64,000 bases of DNA, from contig JAOPHQ010006330.1 in assembly GCA_030340625.1 (NCBI GenBank), forward strand, positions 1 through 64,000, in the 5' to 3' direction. The notes beneath the pieces were generated by a model that made no database searches, was not told where the DNA came from, and worked only from the letters and a program-made list of their open reading frames with translations. Source of the stretch: Merluccius polli. Taxonomy: Eukaryota > Chordata > Actinopteri > Gadiformes > Merlucciidae. A program made the translations under genes and the position numbers. Shown here piece after piece: positions 25,055 to 54,560 of this stretch; position 1 is the stretch's first letter, and every line of letters begins with the position of its first letter.

Positions 25055-25900
25055 ATAGATGTACTATGTGTAGTACTATTAGACAACATGTATTTACACA
25101 CGTAGACTAGATGTACTGTGTAGTACTATTAGACATGTATTTACACACACTAGATGTACTACGTGTAGTACTATTAGACAACATGTATTTACACACATAG
25201 ACTAGATGTACTGTGTAGTACTATTAGACAACATGTATTTACACACAGACTAGATGTACTATGTGTAGTACTATTAGACAACATGTATTTACACACAGAC
25301 TAGATGTACTATGTGTAGTACTATTAGACAACATGTATATACACACATAGACTAGATGTACTATGTGTAGTACTATTAGACAACATGTATTTACACACAG
25401 ACTAGATGTACTATGTGTAGTACTATTAGACAACATGTATTTACACACAGACTAGATGTACTATGTGTAGTACTATTAGACAACATGTATATACACACAT
25501 AGACTAGATGTACTATGTGTAGTACTATTAGACAACATGTATTTACACACAGACTAGATGTACTATGTGTAGTACTATTAGACAACATGTATTTACACAC
25601 ATAGACTATGTACTGTTTAGTACTATTAGACAACATGTATTTAAACAGACTATGTACTATGTGTAGTACTATTAGACAACATGTATTTAAACATAGACTA
25701 TGTGTAGTACTATTAGACAACATGTATTTAAACATAGACTATGTACTATGTGTAGTACTATTAGACAACATGTATTTAAACATAGACTATGTGTAGTACT
25801 ATTAGACAACATGTATTTAAACATAGACTATGTACTATGTGTAGTACTATTAGACAACATGTATTTAAACATAGACTATGTACTATGTGTAGTACTATGA
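25055..25900. repeat. 50-bp minisatellite, about 17 copies
   Basis: The core unit contains tagtactattagacaacatg then tatttacacacagactagat and gtactatgtg. Unit length drifts from about 50-52 bp on the left to 48 and 38 bp on the right, where tatttaaacatagact variants take over. It lies about 0.5-1.4 kb downstream of the proposed pacsin2 first exon. Confidence 0.93.
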
Positions 25901-26433
25901 CCTCGACCAGGGGGATACCGGGGATATCTTCACTTGTAAAAACCGCCCCGCCCTTCATTTCTCAATGCAAGGGAACAGATAAAGAGCATAGGCAAATCAC
26001 CAGAAAACAAACGAACCAACCTTGACGCACAAGTGCGGATATCCATCGTTATGAGTCCACCCAGAGTGGGATTTAGCAGCGATAAGTCCTCGGACTTTAA
26101 ATACCCAGCTGGACCACGAGTTATTAAAGTCCTCCAACTGCTTCATAGTAACTTCATAGCGAAAGTAACAGCGGGTTTTACATTTGGTGTCCTGGACACC
26201 CCAGACCAGAAATAGCTCACCAAGGTCAACGCATCATTACTCATCATTATATACCTATATATTATTATTATTTTTTAACTTTGATTTGACATAAGAACTA
26301 ATATCACTGGCAGATGTGTTCGCTATCGGGCCATAACGTGACAGGCGAACTAATTGAAAAGTAACCACTAATTTAAACCGTTGTTAAATGAGCCAAAGCC
26401 TCTGCTAAACAAAACATAAACACTTTAGTGAAG
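25901..26433. other. Region beside pacsin2 exon 1, possible orphan exon
   Basis: On the minus strand, 26230 to about 26015 is open for roughly 65 codons (including MKQLEDFNNSWSSWVFKVRG), with no recognised homology. The rest shows nothing notable. Confidence 0.3.
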
Positions 26434-26439
26434 GCTTAC

Positions 26440-26545
26440 CTGACTTGTTGGTCCTCTTGAGAATCTTTAGGGATAAAAGGGGAAAGAATTAGCGCTCGTC
26501 TGGTGATGCGATGCGTCCCGTTGTTTCCTGCTCGTCGCACAGCGC
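26440..26545 (-). other. pacsin2: Probable non-coding first exon of pacsin2
   Basis: A strong minus-strand donor (CAG|GTAAGC at 26434-26442) follows a GC-rich segment of about 100 bp that contains no long frame. It lies upstream of exon 2, whose acceptor needs a 5' partner. The transcription start is not visible; 26545 is an estimate. It could alternatively belong to another transcript. Confidence 0.55.
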
Positions 26546-26600
26546 TGCTGAGCGGACGGGGAGGCGCGCCTAGCTGACGTCACATCCCTAACAAAATAAA
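26546..26600 (-). promoter_or_regulatory. Likely pacsin2 promoter with CRE
   Basis: Just upstream of the proposed first exon lies a perfect cAMP-response element TGACGTCA (26575-26582) next to the GC-rich palindrome ggcgcgcc (26562-26569). No TATA box is seen, consistent with a housekeeping-type promoter. Confidence 0.5.
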
Positions 26601-27439
26601 AGTTACATGGGGCCACACTTTATACTGTGAAGTTAAAGCCTTAAACTGTTACTCTTGATCAAAACACGCATAGGAAGACATATTTAACAAACCAACAAGG
26701 CCAGAGTGCAACATTAAATCATTCACTCGAGTTAGTAAAGTGTTTAATAGTATCTTCACTGACATGGTAACATTAAAATGTCATGTTTTTACAAGCACAG
26801 AACTATTGAAATAGATCAACGAAAGTGACATTCAATTTTGTATTCATAGACATTTTATATCGTCATTTGTATATTTCTGTTTTTAAGTGAACAATATTTA
26901 TTCAAAAAGGACAGCACCAATATGAATATTTTTAAAGAATACTGTATTCCTTTTAGCATTTTAATTATGTAGGCTATTCCAAATAAATAATTGAAATGTT
27001 AAAACTGACACATGTTAATCAAAATATTATAGAAGATCAGCTTTTAATAACTGTCATGAGTATAAAAAATGAAATATAGCAAGCCAGCCATTTTAAAAGC
27101 AATGTCTTTCCTATATTATTCAGATCGTCTTTCAAAAAATAAAAAAAAGAATTGTAGGCCATTTAGGCTTTAGGCATTGCTAAAGTAAGCATATCCTAAA
27201 TTAGCATATGCTGCTCACACCAACTAATGTAGTTAGCTTGTTTTTCTGAATTTAGTTAGTTTGTCCTTCATACCATTTTAAGACCATTTAAAATGCTAAA
27301 TCCTGTTGGAAGTCAAACAGCACCTATGGACAGAACCTACAAGTTGAGAATCAACCCTTGAAGGCCAGGAGGAGTTGCACACAAACATGAACTTGAATCT
27401 GATTATGTTATGCACATACAGGCCGTATCCATGGAAATG

Positions 27440-27440
<1 letters not shown>
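26601..27440. other. Intergenic, no gene seen
   Basis: AT-rich sequence upstream of pacsin2 with no recognisable exon, RNA gene or transposon end. Confidence 0.45.
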
Positions 27441-27508
<68 letters not shown>

Positions 27509-27530
27509 TGGGAGGGGGGGGGGGGGGGGG
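27441..27530. repeat. (TG)n microsatellite followed by poly-G
   Basis: A TG tract of about 66 bp is followed by a guanine run (27513-27530). Confidence 0.95.
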
Positions 27531-28779
27531 TTACACCGGAGGCGTTTGGTTATCGTGGTTACCGCAAAACACAAATGGAGATTGTTTGCCTGTATTTAAT
27601 CCCAAAGCCAAACAAGTTAGGTATTGTTTAATTACTTATCACATTAACATTTAGCCTAGAACTCTAGACACCCCCTAGCGGCAGCAAATTTATTTGGCAG
27701 CTAGGTAGGTCTAGCACGGCTCCGTCGGCTTTTTGGTGTTGGAAACATAGATATATATAGAACACTAGATGTGTTACGGCGGAGTCTAGAACGTCCTCAC
27801 AGGTCGGCCATCTTACTCCAGGCAAGACGGTCGACCACAGGCATCTTACCACAGGCAAGATCTCAGTACAGGGGGGGGGGATTTGAACATGCAGCCTTTC
27901 TTATAGCCTATTTGTAATAGGAAATAGTGTAATCTACCTATTTTAGAACTTTATTAGGGACCGAGCCAGTGAAACTGGAAGGTCCCTATTGAAATTGCTT
28001 CGTTTATTATTATTATTCTTTTTAGCGACTTTGCCGGCGATTTGCACTATCTCAACGTATATGAAAACTCTTTTTTATTTGGCAAAGTTGTCGGGGCTGG
28101 TGAAAAATTATATATTCTATGCGTCACTTTCATGTCGCACACTAGGAAGACCACTAGGTGGCGCTGTTTTTGAGCATTTTCCGTAATGCTCATAACTCCC
28201 GCATACTTTGTCGCACATTCATAAACCTTATATCCACACATGCAGGATACATTGCTGCACCTCCTCATATAGGCCACGCCCACTTCCGCCTACATTTTTT
28301 TCCCGCTACAGTGCGAAAACTCGCAAATTTACGTCTAAGGGTTCCAACTATGCACTTTTGTCTGATTCGCACGAAACTTCACAGGTAGCATCTACAGACT
28401 GTCCCATGAAAAAAAGTAATTGGAAGTATTTTGATATCTCAAAAATTAAGCGCGCTATAAATATTTTAATTTATGTAAATTTTACGTCAAAAAAGCAAGT
28501 GGACCATTTCTCCATTTTGGTATGTTTGTTCGACACCAAACTTTGGTCAATAGTTCCTTATACCTCCATTAACCATCTAACAAATTTTCACACCATCGCC
28601 ACTAGGTGGCGCTCTTTAAAATTAAGAAGTTTATATCTCCACATCGGCAAGTGCGATTTAAACGAAACTTGGTACGATGATAGCACATGGCTCCCTGAGG
28701 CTTTCGTTAAAAGGAGAACAAAATTCCGCCACTAGGTGGCGCTCTAATGTCAGCATATATCACTGTACAAATATCGTTA

Positions 28780-29125
28780 TAGTTATGAATATGAAATTCA
28801 CAGGACATGTGTAGACTAGTGCCCGGAGCTCACATACCAAAAATCGTGTTTGTTGTGGTTGTAGCGCCCCCTACAGGGAATAAAAAAAACAGCCCCAACA
28901 CCACTTTTCACGGATATGTATGAAACTCGGTAAGCACTACAAAGACCGTAATAGTTATGAATGTGAAATTCACAGGACACGTGTAGACTGCTGCCCCAAG
29001 CACACGTACCAAAAATCATGTTTGTCGTGGTTGTAGCGCCCCCTACAGGGAATAAAAAAAACAGCCCCGACACCACTTTTCACGGATATGTATGAAACTC
29101 GGTAGGCACGTGTAACAGTCCAAGA
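28780..29125. repeat. Tandem duplication, about 170-bp unit
   Basis: Two copies each contain gttatgaatatgaaattcac (or a one-base variant), ggttgtagcgccccctacag and cacttttcacggatatgtat. Confidence 0.8.
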
Positions 29126-29216
29126 CCTACAAAAAAGCCTCTTGGACCCATACCCCAAAACCCACCGGAAGTCAGATATATTAATTTTTATTTTTGTCAT
29201 TTTTCAATTTTCGCCT

Positions 29217-30070
29217 CATATTTGAACAAACTCCTCCCAGGGGATTTGTCGCCTGGCCTTCAAATTTTGAGTATACGTTCAGGAGGTAGAACTTGAGAAA
29301 AGTTGCGCTATTTGCGACTCTACGTCGAAGGGCGTGGCCGTGGCGGGCCGTCAAAGTAGGCCATATTCAATTCCGTGATATTTTTTGCAGTTGTATTTGA
29401 ACAAACTCCTCCCAGGGGAGTTGTTGCTTGGGCTTCAAAATTCTTCAGTACACTCACAAGATGTTACTTGAGAAAAGTTGTGCTAATTGCGACTCTACAT
29501 TGAAGGGCGTGGCTGTGGCGTGCCGTCAAAGTTGGCCATTTTTAATTCAGTGGTATTTTTTTCCCATGTTTGGGAACTAACTCCTCCCAGGGATTTTATT
29601 TGTTCTGCTTTAAAATTTGTCAGTACAGTCAGAAGATGGTGCTGAACAAACATTGTGCTCCTTGCGACTCTACGTCAAAGGGCGTGGCCGTGGCGTTCCG
29701 TCAAAGTTGGTTCTGTGGTCTTTTTTTCCAATGTTTGTGACCAAACCCCCCAGAGAATTTGTTTGTTCTGCTTCAAAATCCATCAGTGCAATCAGAACAT
29801 GGTGCTAAACAAAGCTTGTGATATTTGCGACTCTACGTCAAAGGGCGTGTCCATGGTGTGCCGTCAAAGTTGGCCATTTTCAATTCAGTGGTCTTTTTTC
29901 CCAATGTTTGTGAACAAACTCCCCCCAGGGAATTTGTTTGTTCTGCTTCAAAATCCATCAGTACAGTCAGAACATGGTGCCGAACAAACATTGTGCTCTT
30001 TGCGACTCTACGTCACAGGGCGTGTCCGTGGCGTATGGTCAAAGTTGGCCACTTTGAATGGAATGTCAAA
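29217..30070. repeat. Tandem array, about 170-180-bp unit, five copies
   Basis: Each unit contains tgcgactctacgtcaaaggg (or close variant), a gccgtcaaagttggcca block and an aaactcctcccaggg-like block. Copies diverge by several per cent, so the array is old. Confidence 0.8.
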
Positions 30071-30476
30071 CTGACGCGATTTGTGCCATTCCCTGACCCT
30101 AATGTTAGCTACTACGCGTCTCCCTGTGAACGCCCCGGTCTACCGCACACTGCATGGACCGCGTCGGACGCCAACCTGTCGCGACACTATCCACGACACG
30201 CCCCGACGGACTCGGCGAGGTCCCGCACACAGCTCCTTGGAGCTTTAATTCTATTTATTTTTTTTTATTATGCAATTATGCAGTGCACTTTGACATTTCT
30301 AACAAACCAAACCGTTTGAAAATCGGATGAAATTTGAGCAAGTTATGGTTATTTAAAAGTACGTGTACCACTACAACACATGTTATGGGTGACCGAGCTG
30401 CCTGGAGTAAGATGGCCGCCATGTGCGGACGTTCCACTCCGTTGGCCAGCAACGCGGACGAGGCATCTAGTGCTCT

Positions 30477-30890
30477 ATAGAGCGTAACAGTGACCGCCCC
30501 TTTTTAACAGCTCCGGTGCCGGAAGTAAATTTCCCATGCATTTATCTCGTCCACTTTTCGTATAATCCTTATAAAAAGAGTATTAAGCCTTTAACCAAGC
30601 CGATCGTTCGTTGTGGTAGTCGTGACCATATTATGTTTGATTCGGGCATAAAAAGAATTTGGAAAACGGAAGAAAAGCCAAAGGTACTTTATTTTGTTGA
30701 CCGAGTGAGGAACTACTCATCCCGAATCAAACATAATATGGTCACGACTACCATAACGAACGATTGGCTTGGTTCAAGTCTTAATACTCTTTTTATAAGG
30801 ATTATACGAAAAGTGGACGAGATAAATGCATGGGAAATTTACTTCCGGCACCGGAGCTGTTAAAAAGGGGCGGTCACTGTTACGCTCTAT
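30477..30890. repeat. Foldback element, 170-bp arms
   Basis: Left arm 30477-30646 and right arm 30721-30890 are near-perfect reverse complements around a 74-bp loop. Each arm carries acagtgaccgccccttttta and gtgaccatattatgtttgat. It adjoins the right end of the composite repeat and shares its ctatagag terminal word. Confidence 0.9.
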
Positions 30891-31018
30891 ATATATCTAT
30901 GGCTGGAAACACCAAGTATGTCAGACCAATCACAGCGTGAGGGGCGGAGTCGAAAGCCGGGCTACCATGAAGACAGATAGTCTAGGCAGAATTTCTGAAA
31001 ATGTGCTTATTTAAAGTG

Positions 31019-33975
31019 CTGGAGGCATTTTGTGATTAATTATATTGTACAACATTTCTAGGGGTATTAAGGGGTGCTAAATCCAAATCTGCTGTATATG
31101 AAGCTAAAAAATGTCCCAAAATGCCTCAAAATTGAGAAATTCAAAATGGCCACCACCACCAGGCTGAAATCTATTTTTCAGTATATCTTTTTGACTAAAC
31201 AAGGTGCAAACATGAAATAAATGTGCTTTTGTAAGTTTTCCTACATGGGCAATTCAATGCCATATTCAGATTTGAGAAGTAATGTGAAGAAACTGCTTAG
31301 ATATTGCAAAAATAGTTGTTTTTAACTATGAACTATTATTAAGTAATTCATAGATAAGTTATTATTATTAATATTATCAGGCTACTTTTACTTAGTTTGT
31401 ATTTTGTTTTGAGGTAAAATGTGTAAAATGGAAAGAGATGATGTGGATGAAAGCAGAATATGTCATCATTAAAAGAGCACGGTGTGTTTCAAGATGGCGG
31501 GGACACACTCAAGAACATAATCAACAAGGACGTGGTCACACCCCAGATTCAACAATCTCTGCTTGGTGCAGAACTCCTTGGACAGGCACAAATGAAAGTG
31601 TTTGTGGACAAACGTCTGTGTTAACCTCCAGATAGTGACCAGCACTTGGATCTGAAGTCACCCATTCGAAAGAACAAAGCTAAAACATTTGCCTCTTTGT
31701 ATGAAGTCGTGCAACTTTCCAAGAACAAGCAAAACATCATCAAAGTGGACAGGCAGATTCTACAAAGGCTCATCACAGCTTACAGAGCAAGTCGCAAGGT
31801 AGACCTGGAAAATATTCTCCAGCATGAACTCATGCCCATCCCGCCATCTCTGGCCGCAACTAACGGCAGTCTACATTCCACCAACAAATCTGTCTTAGCA
31901 AATATACTGACAAAACATATCCAAACCCCTGCAGATGTGCCCCTTCAGGAACCCAACTGCTTTCTTATTGATGGCCAAGCACTTGTAATGGCACTTGGGA
32001 AGCCGCCTGACATCACAACATTCGGCAACTATGCCAACAAGTTTGCTGACACAGTGTTGAAGATGGCAGAGAAGTACCAGAGGGTTGATGTAGTCTTCGA
32101 CAGGTACCATGACGAATCCATCAAAACAGGCACAAGAAAGAAGCGTAAACAGCGCCACCGACCAGTACGCAGAGAGATTGTGAATGACTCTGTTCCACTT
32201 CCAGCAGACTGGTCAAGCTTCATGGCACTGGAAGAGAACAAAGCAGATCTCGCTCGACTACTCTCAAACCATCTGATAGAACACAGCCCAGAATATGAGC
32301 CAGCGGTTGTAGTATCAGGTGGGTTTGCTGAAGCAACCACTGTCAAGTCATCAGATCCAGAACTTGAAATCTCCTCTCTGAGTGCATGAGGAGGCTGATA
32401 CACGACTGATTTTGCACTGCATCCAGGCTCCTATGGACACAATAGTCGTGTCATCGCGTGACACAGACGTGCTTCTTCTACTTCTAGCACATCATGACAG
32501 GATTGGATGCACCCATCTCTACTTGAAAGCCGGGACATCAAAGGATCCAAAGTATTTTCCAGTACATGACATTCGCAAGTTACTCTCTGATGATCAAGTG
32601 GACACACTCCTTGCCTTCCATGCCATCACTGGCTGTGATAGTGTGTCTCAGTTCAGCGGTCACGCAAAGAAAACAGCCTGGCAGGTGTTCGAGCAACATC
32701 ACACCGATCTTACTGGCCTTGGGAAGGGCCCTCTCACAGAAGATATTGTGAATTCAACAGAGAAATTCATCTGTAAGATGTATGGTGTGCCCGAGGTTGA
32801 TACATGCAACAAAGCAAGAGTGAAGTTGTTTTGCAAAGGTTGTCCACAAGAGACTCTGCCTCCAACCTCAGATGCAGTGAAGTTTCATATCATGCGTTCA
32901 CACTATCAAGCGACAATCTGGAACCAAGCTCACCTGCCACATCCTGATCTTCCTCCAGTGGATGAAATGGGATGGATGCACAAGGAAGGTCAATTAGTGC
33001 CACGGCTAATGTCTCTGCCACCTATGCCTAAAGCCTGCAGGGAGTTCACTTCATGTAGGTGTACCAAGGGATGCCTCAGCCAACGCTGCAGCTGCAGGTA
33101 TGTGTATAGAGAATTAGCTGATGTTGATCATTGTGTACAAGAATGTACAAATATGAAAGACTGGTAGAGTATTCCAAAGTACCTGTACTTGTACTGGTTG
33201 TAATCTTTCTATTCTATTATATTTAATCTATTCTATTCAGAAAGAGTCGCATGGAATGTATTATAGAAGCATGCAACTGCAGGATACTTGACAACACTTG
33301 CCACAACTGCGAATAAGCTGTTACTGTAACTTCTACTGGGATATAGTTCAATCCATGGGTCATATCACCATGACCCATGGATCTTCCTGCTTTTGGATCG
33401 TATTTGATTGACAACTTCTTTATCACTAATAACCACCTTTTTCTCTATACTTGTGTGATTTTCAAGCTGATTATTGACACTTGATCTAAATCAGGACAGG
33501 ATGTTAAATTCCCCATGTGTGAAAACCTGTGAACATTTAATTAAAGTTTGTAACTTTTTGTATTTGTTTGTACATTTTACCTCAAAACAAAATACAAACT
33601 AAGTAGAAGTAGCCTGATAATATTAATAATAATAACTTATTTATTAATTAGTTAATAATAGTTCATAGTTAAAAACAACTATTTTTGCAATATCTAAGCA
33701 GTTTCTTCACATTACTTCTCAAATCTGAATATGGCATTGAATTGCCCATGTAGGAAAACTTACAAAAGCACATTTATGTCATGTTTGTAACTTGTTTAGT
33801 CAAAAAGATATACTGAAAAATATATTTCATCCTGGCGGTGGCGGCCATTTTGAATTTCTTAATTTTGAGGCATTTGGGGACATTTTTTAGCTTCATATAC
33901 AGCAGATTTGGATTCAGCACCCCTTAATACCCCTAGAAATGTTGTACAATATAATTAATCAGAAAATGCCTTCAG
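31019..33975 (+). mobile_element. DNA transposon with 404-bp inverted repeats encoding a nuclease-CXC protein
   Basis: The terminal inverted repeats are 31019-31422 and 33572-33975, both 404 bp and about 95% identical by eye. They start ctggaggcatttt / ctgaaggcatttt. Between them lies one plus-strand gene (about 31488-33316) for an XPG/FEN-like nuclease with a CXC domain. Long inverted repeats plus an XPG-like nuclease and a cysteine-rich finger resemble what is described for the Academ superfamily, but this is inference. Target duplication is not clear. Stop and frameshift damage show the copy is dead. Confidence 0.8.
31488..33316 (+). pseudogene. Transposon-encoded XPG/FEN-like nuclease with CXC domain (damaged)
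   Basis: The first recognisable codons are near 31488 (DGGDTLKNIINKD). There is an in-frame stop at about 31618-31620 and a frame change at about 32380. The nuclease-like region has FLIDGQALVMAL, VDVVFDRYHDES, EEADTRLILH, VVSSRDTDVLLLLL and ITGCDSVSQFSG. Their acidic residues follow the spacing of XPG/FEN (PIN-like) nucleases. The end is cysteine rich: SCRCTKGCLSQRCSCR, continued after a 143-nt intron (33098-33240, GTATGT...CAG) by KSRMECIIEACNC, a tesmin/TSO1-type CXC motif. The stop is at 33314-33316. Function in transposition is inferred. Confidence 0.7.
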
Positions 33976-34029
33976 GGTTCTGATTTTGTGAAAATTGACC
34001 CTGTCTAAGAGTTGCGACGGTTCCGTGTT

Positions 34030-34375
34030 AGAGGTAAACAATGGCTGCTGCTGCTGGCAAACAGCTGTCTCTCCACTCGGCTTTGGCCGCGACTCTTCAA
34101 GACTTGAAGTTAACATTTTATTTGAGAAAAGAACAAAGAACGGCACTGAAGTCTTTCCTCGAAAAGAAATATGTATTCGGAGTTGTGATTAATTACGTAG
34201 TCAGAGCCGTCGCTCTGAGTACGTCACCTTCTTCGTTGCTCTGATTGGTTGTGGCGCTATCCTATTGCGTGCAAAGGGAACTTGAAAGACAACCGTTTAT
34301 CCCGCCCACAATGCCAATGGAGCTGAGCCAGACCTTACATCTTTCTGATGTGGGTCTGGCTTGCCAGGCTAATTA
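34030..34375 (+). mobile_element. Transposon remnant with RecQ-like helicase N-terminus
   Basis: From ATG 34041 the frame reads LQDLKLTFYLRKEQRTALKS then FLEKKYVFGV, like the start of RecQ-type helicases of fish transposons. It then jumps, before the ATP-binding loop, into non-coding sequence ending with gggtctggcttgccaggcta (34356-34375), a recurrent fish transposon terminus. It appears to be an internally deleted element. Confidence 0.5.
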
Positions 34376-34380
34376 ACATT

Positions 34381-35487
34381 CTATTCATTGAATAATTGTA
34401 ATGTGAGTGAAACTATTTGTGTTCAATTATTTATTGTAGAAAATAAAAAAAAACGTCAAAATAATATTATTGAAATAACTTAACATGGAATAAGAGGTTA
34501 CATACTTGGAAAATTAGGTCACAAAATTGGGCATAACATTTAATAAACATTTGACTTCCTGTGGTGTGAACAAGTAATATGGCTGAGGTTACGTCATGAA
34601 TGTTTGAGATTCCAAAGGATAGCATGAAGATATAGAAGCCCAGTATACACATACTCCCAATGCATACTGAGATTTAGAGATAAGCTGCAAGGATATGAAC
34701 CAAATGCAAATTAGAAATTGAAATTGCTCATGTGACACAAGCAACTGAACATGATGGCAGAGGGGGAAAAAAACATTTTGTCATAGATTTAAAATTTCTA
34801 TAAATCATTACAATTCAATCTTTAGAGAAAAAAAACAACCTCATAAAATCCATACCTTATAAAAAAGATAGTTCATTCCTGTTCTGGCGTCTGGTTCATT
34901 CAGTACTGTACCGTAAACTGGCTCATTTTTCATTTAAACTTCATCATATTCTAGAGGGCTGCTGTTATTATGTCCATATCTATCACCATAGCCACTAGCT
35001 AATCTCGCTATGTCTGTAATTATGATTAGCCACTGTGTGCTAATCTAAAGTGGTAATCATTAATCATGCATAGATCAACTTGTTGCAATCTCTCCTTGAT
35101 AGCTCCACTAACATTCTGGCCATACTGGTTTCCCTTGTCCTCTAGCCCTGGCCGCCAGCTACAAGCACTTCCTGGTACCTGTTCAGATACCATCATACCT
35201 GTCATCCTATTGGACGCCCCATCCCAGCAGTGATTGGTCCTTAATGGCATGCTGTTGCATGAAGTTGGTAGGGGGGGGGGGCACCGGCCCCTTGTGTGCA
35301 TCTCCTGTGCTGCCAATAAAGTTTAGGAAAGCTCCACGAACAAACAAAGAAGGGTATAAAAAAACCTATCAAGCTTGTCTCTTATTCTTTTGCTTCATTT
35401 TCTCTCGCCTATAACTTTGCCGGACCACCGTAAGCGTTCACAGGAAGTCATCGTTGTCATCATGCGGCTGCGTGCAGCGGCGCGACC
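34381..35487. other. Downstream of ttll1, no gene seen
   Basis: This includes the presumed ttll1 3' UTR next to 35488. No clear minus-strand AATAAA was found. A short poly-G run is at 35271-35281. Confidence 0.4.
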
Positions 35488-53312
<17,825 letters not shown>

Positions 53313-53323
53313 GGTACCGGCCA

Positions 53324-54279
53324 CTAGAGGTGGAGCAGAGAGGAGAAAACCAGATTAGATAAAAATGTACAGACTTGTACAGAAACACACCACACACACA
53401 CACACACAGTTGTGGAATGCCCATATATGGATTTATCCATATATAGAAATGTATTTTATCATAAACTCCTGGACTCACACACCGCACAACGTGGACACAA
53501 CCCAAGGGACCTCAACCAACATCCATGGATCAGTGCAACGCGGACGATTTCGACAGCCAGTCTTTTCTTTTAAAATGCCTTATTGCCAATGCCTGTACAA
53601 TTGTACCATGTGTGTTTTAATTGCAAATGTCAATAAAATGCTGAAATTAGGAATTTGGGTGCCCCTCTGGTCTGACAATGATGAGCTTAAACTTCTTTAA
53701 GGTGAAAATGCTGCTTAAAGATTTATAAATGCTTTGCCTATATATCCTTGTAAACTTTATCTATAAATAAAGAAGGTAAACTGATTAACCCTATGTGGAG
53801 GTTACGTTTATTATTGCTTGTATAGGAGAAATAACTATACAAGTAAGTAGGGGGCAACTTGCATACGTTAACGCCGTCTGAGAGGGGACAAAGATAAGTC
53901 GCGGCAAGCTGAGATATTGGTATCTGTGGGTCAGAGGGACCGGTGTTAGGAGCCAGAGCTGGAAAGGAGGCCCTCACGCCTGAGATCCATAACAGCAATA
54001 AAAAGTCAGTGTCTTAGTGGAACAAGACCTCACACAGATGCTCTCTTACAGGTCAATGACAGAAGCAGTGACTAGACATGGTAGTCCTGCTGCCATAACC
54101 TCCTTCGACCTCCCTGAACACAGACTAGTGACTGGAATTATACAAAGAGATGGTAACCTATAGGCCTACCTGAAAACCAGATACAGGACAACTCTGTCAG
54201 GGTGGAGAACTCACACGCACAGACAGACAGACAGACACACACACACACACACACACACGCGCGCGCGCGCACACGCACA

Positions 54280-54331
<52 letters not shown>

Positions 54332-54431
54332 TTAGACAGACAGACAGGTGGTCCGATGGACAGATGAGAAGCGGGTATCAACCTGACGTCACAGACAGAT
54401 GATGATAGGTCGGTATTATCTATTTCCCATA
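53324..54431. other. ttll1 5' intron, no other gene seen
   Basis: Contains a CA/CG microsatellite (54225-54330) and otherwise unremarkable sequence. Confidence 0.45.
54225..54330. repeat. (CA)n/(CG)n microsatellite
   Basis: A CA tract with a central alternating cgcgcgcg segment, a sequence type that favours Z-DNA. Confidence 0.95.
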
Positions 54432-54560
54432 CCTGTGACTGAACAATGCTGATGTGGTGGGATGAGCTAGGCGGCGTGGCTGTTAGCTGGCGGCGGGTCC
54501 ACCCTGGTTTAGCCTGCTGCACGAGCTGGGAGTATTTCATCCGGTGATGCAACGGCATTC
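54432..54560 (-). other. ttll1: Candidate 5' non-coding exon of ttll1
   Basis: GC-rich sequence ending at a minus-strand donor CACAG|GTATGG (54426-54436). It lies upstream of the coding exon, whose acceptor needs a partner. A second minus-strand donor, TCAG|GTAAGTAT, occurs near 55227 and could mark an alternative first exon. Confidence 0.4.

Larger units (their letters stand above)
27749..30484. mobile_element. Composite repeat with tagaacactagatg ends
   Basis: Inverted ends (left atatatagaacactagatg, right catctagtgctctatag) share a subterminal block near gccatcttactccaggca. The interior begins with the motif gggaccgagccagtgaaac at 27958 and carries several taggtggcgct words and two tandem arrays (28.78-29.12 and 29.22-30.07 kb). 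No transposase frame is seen. Confidence 0.6.

Noticed and set aside
25055..25900. CRISPR-like regular repeats
   Set aside because: The units are directly adjacent with no unique spacers, lengths drift, and the context is a vertebrate intron: a minisatellite.
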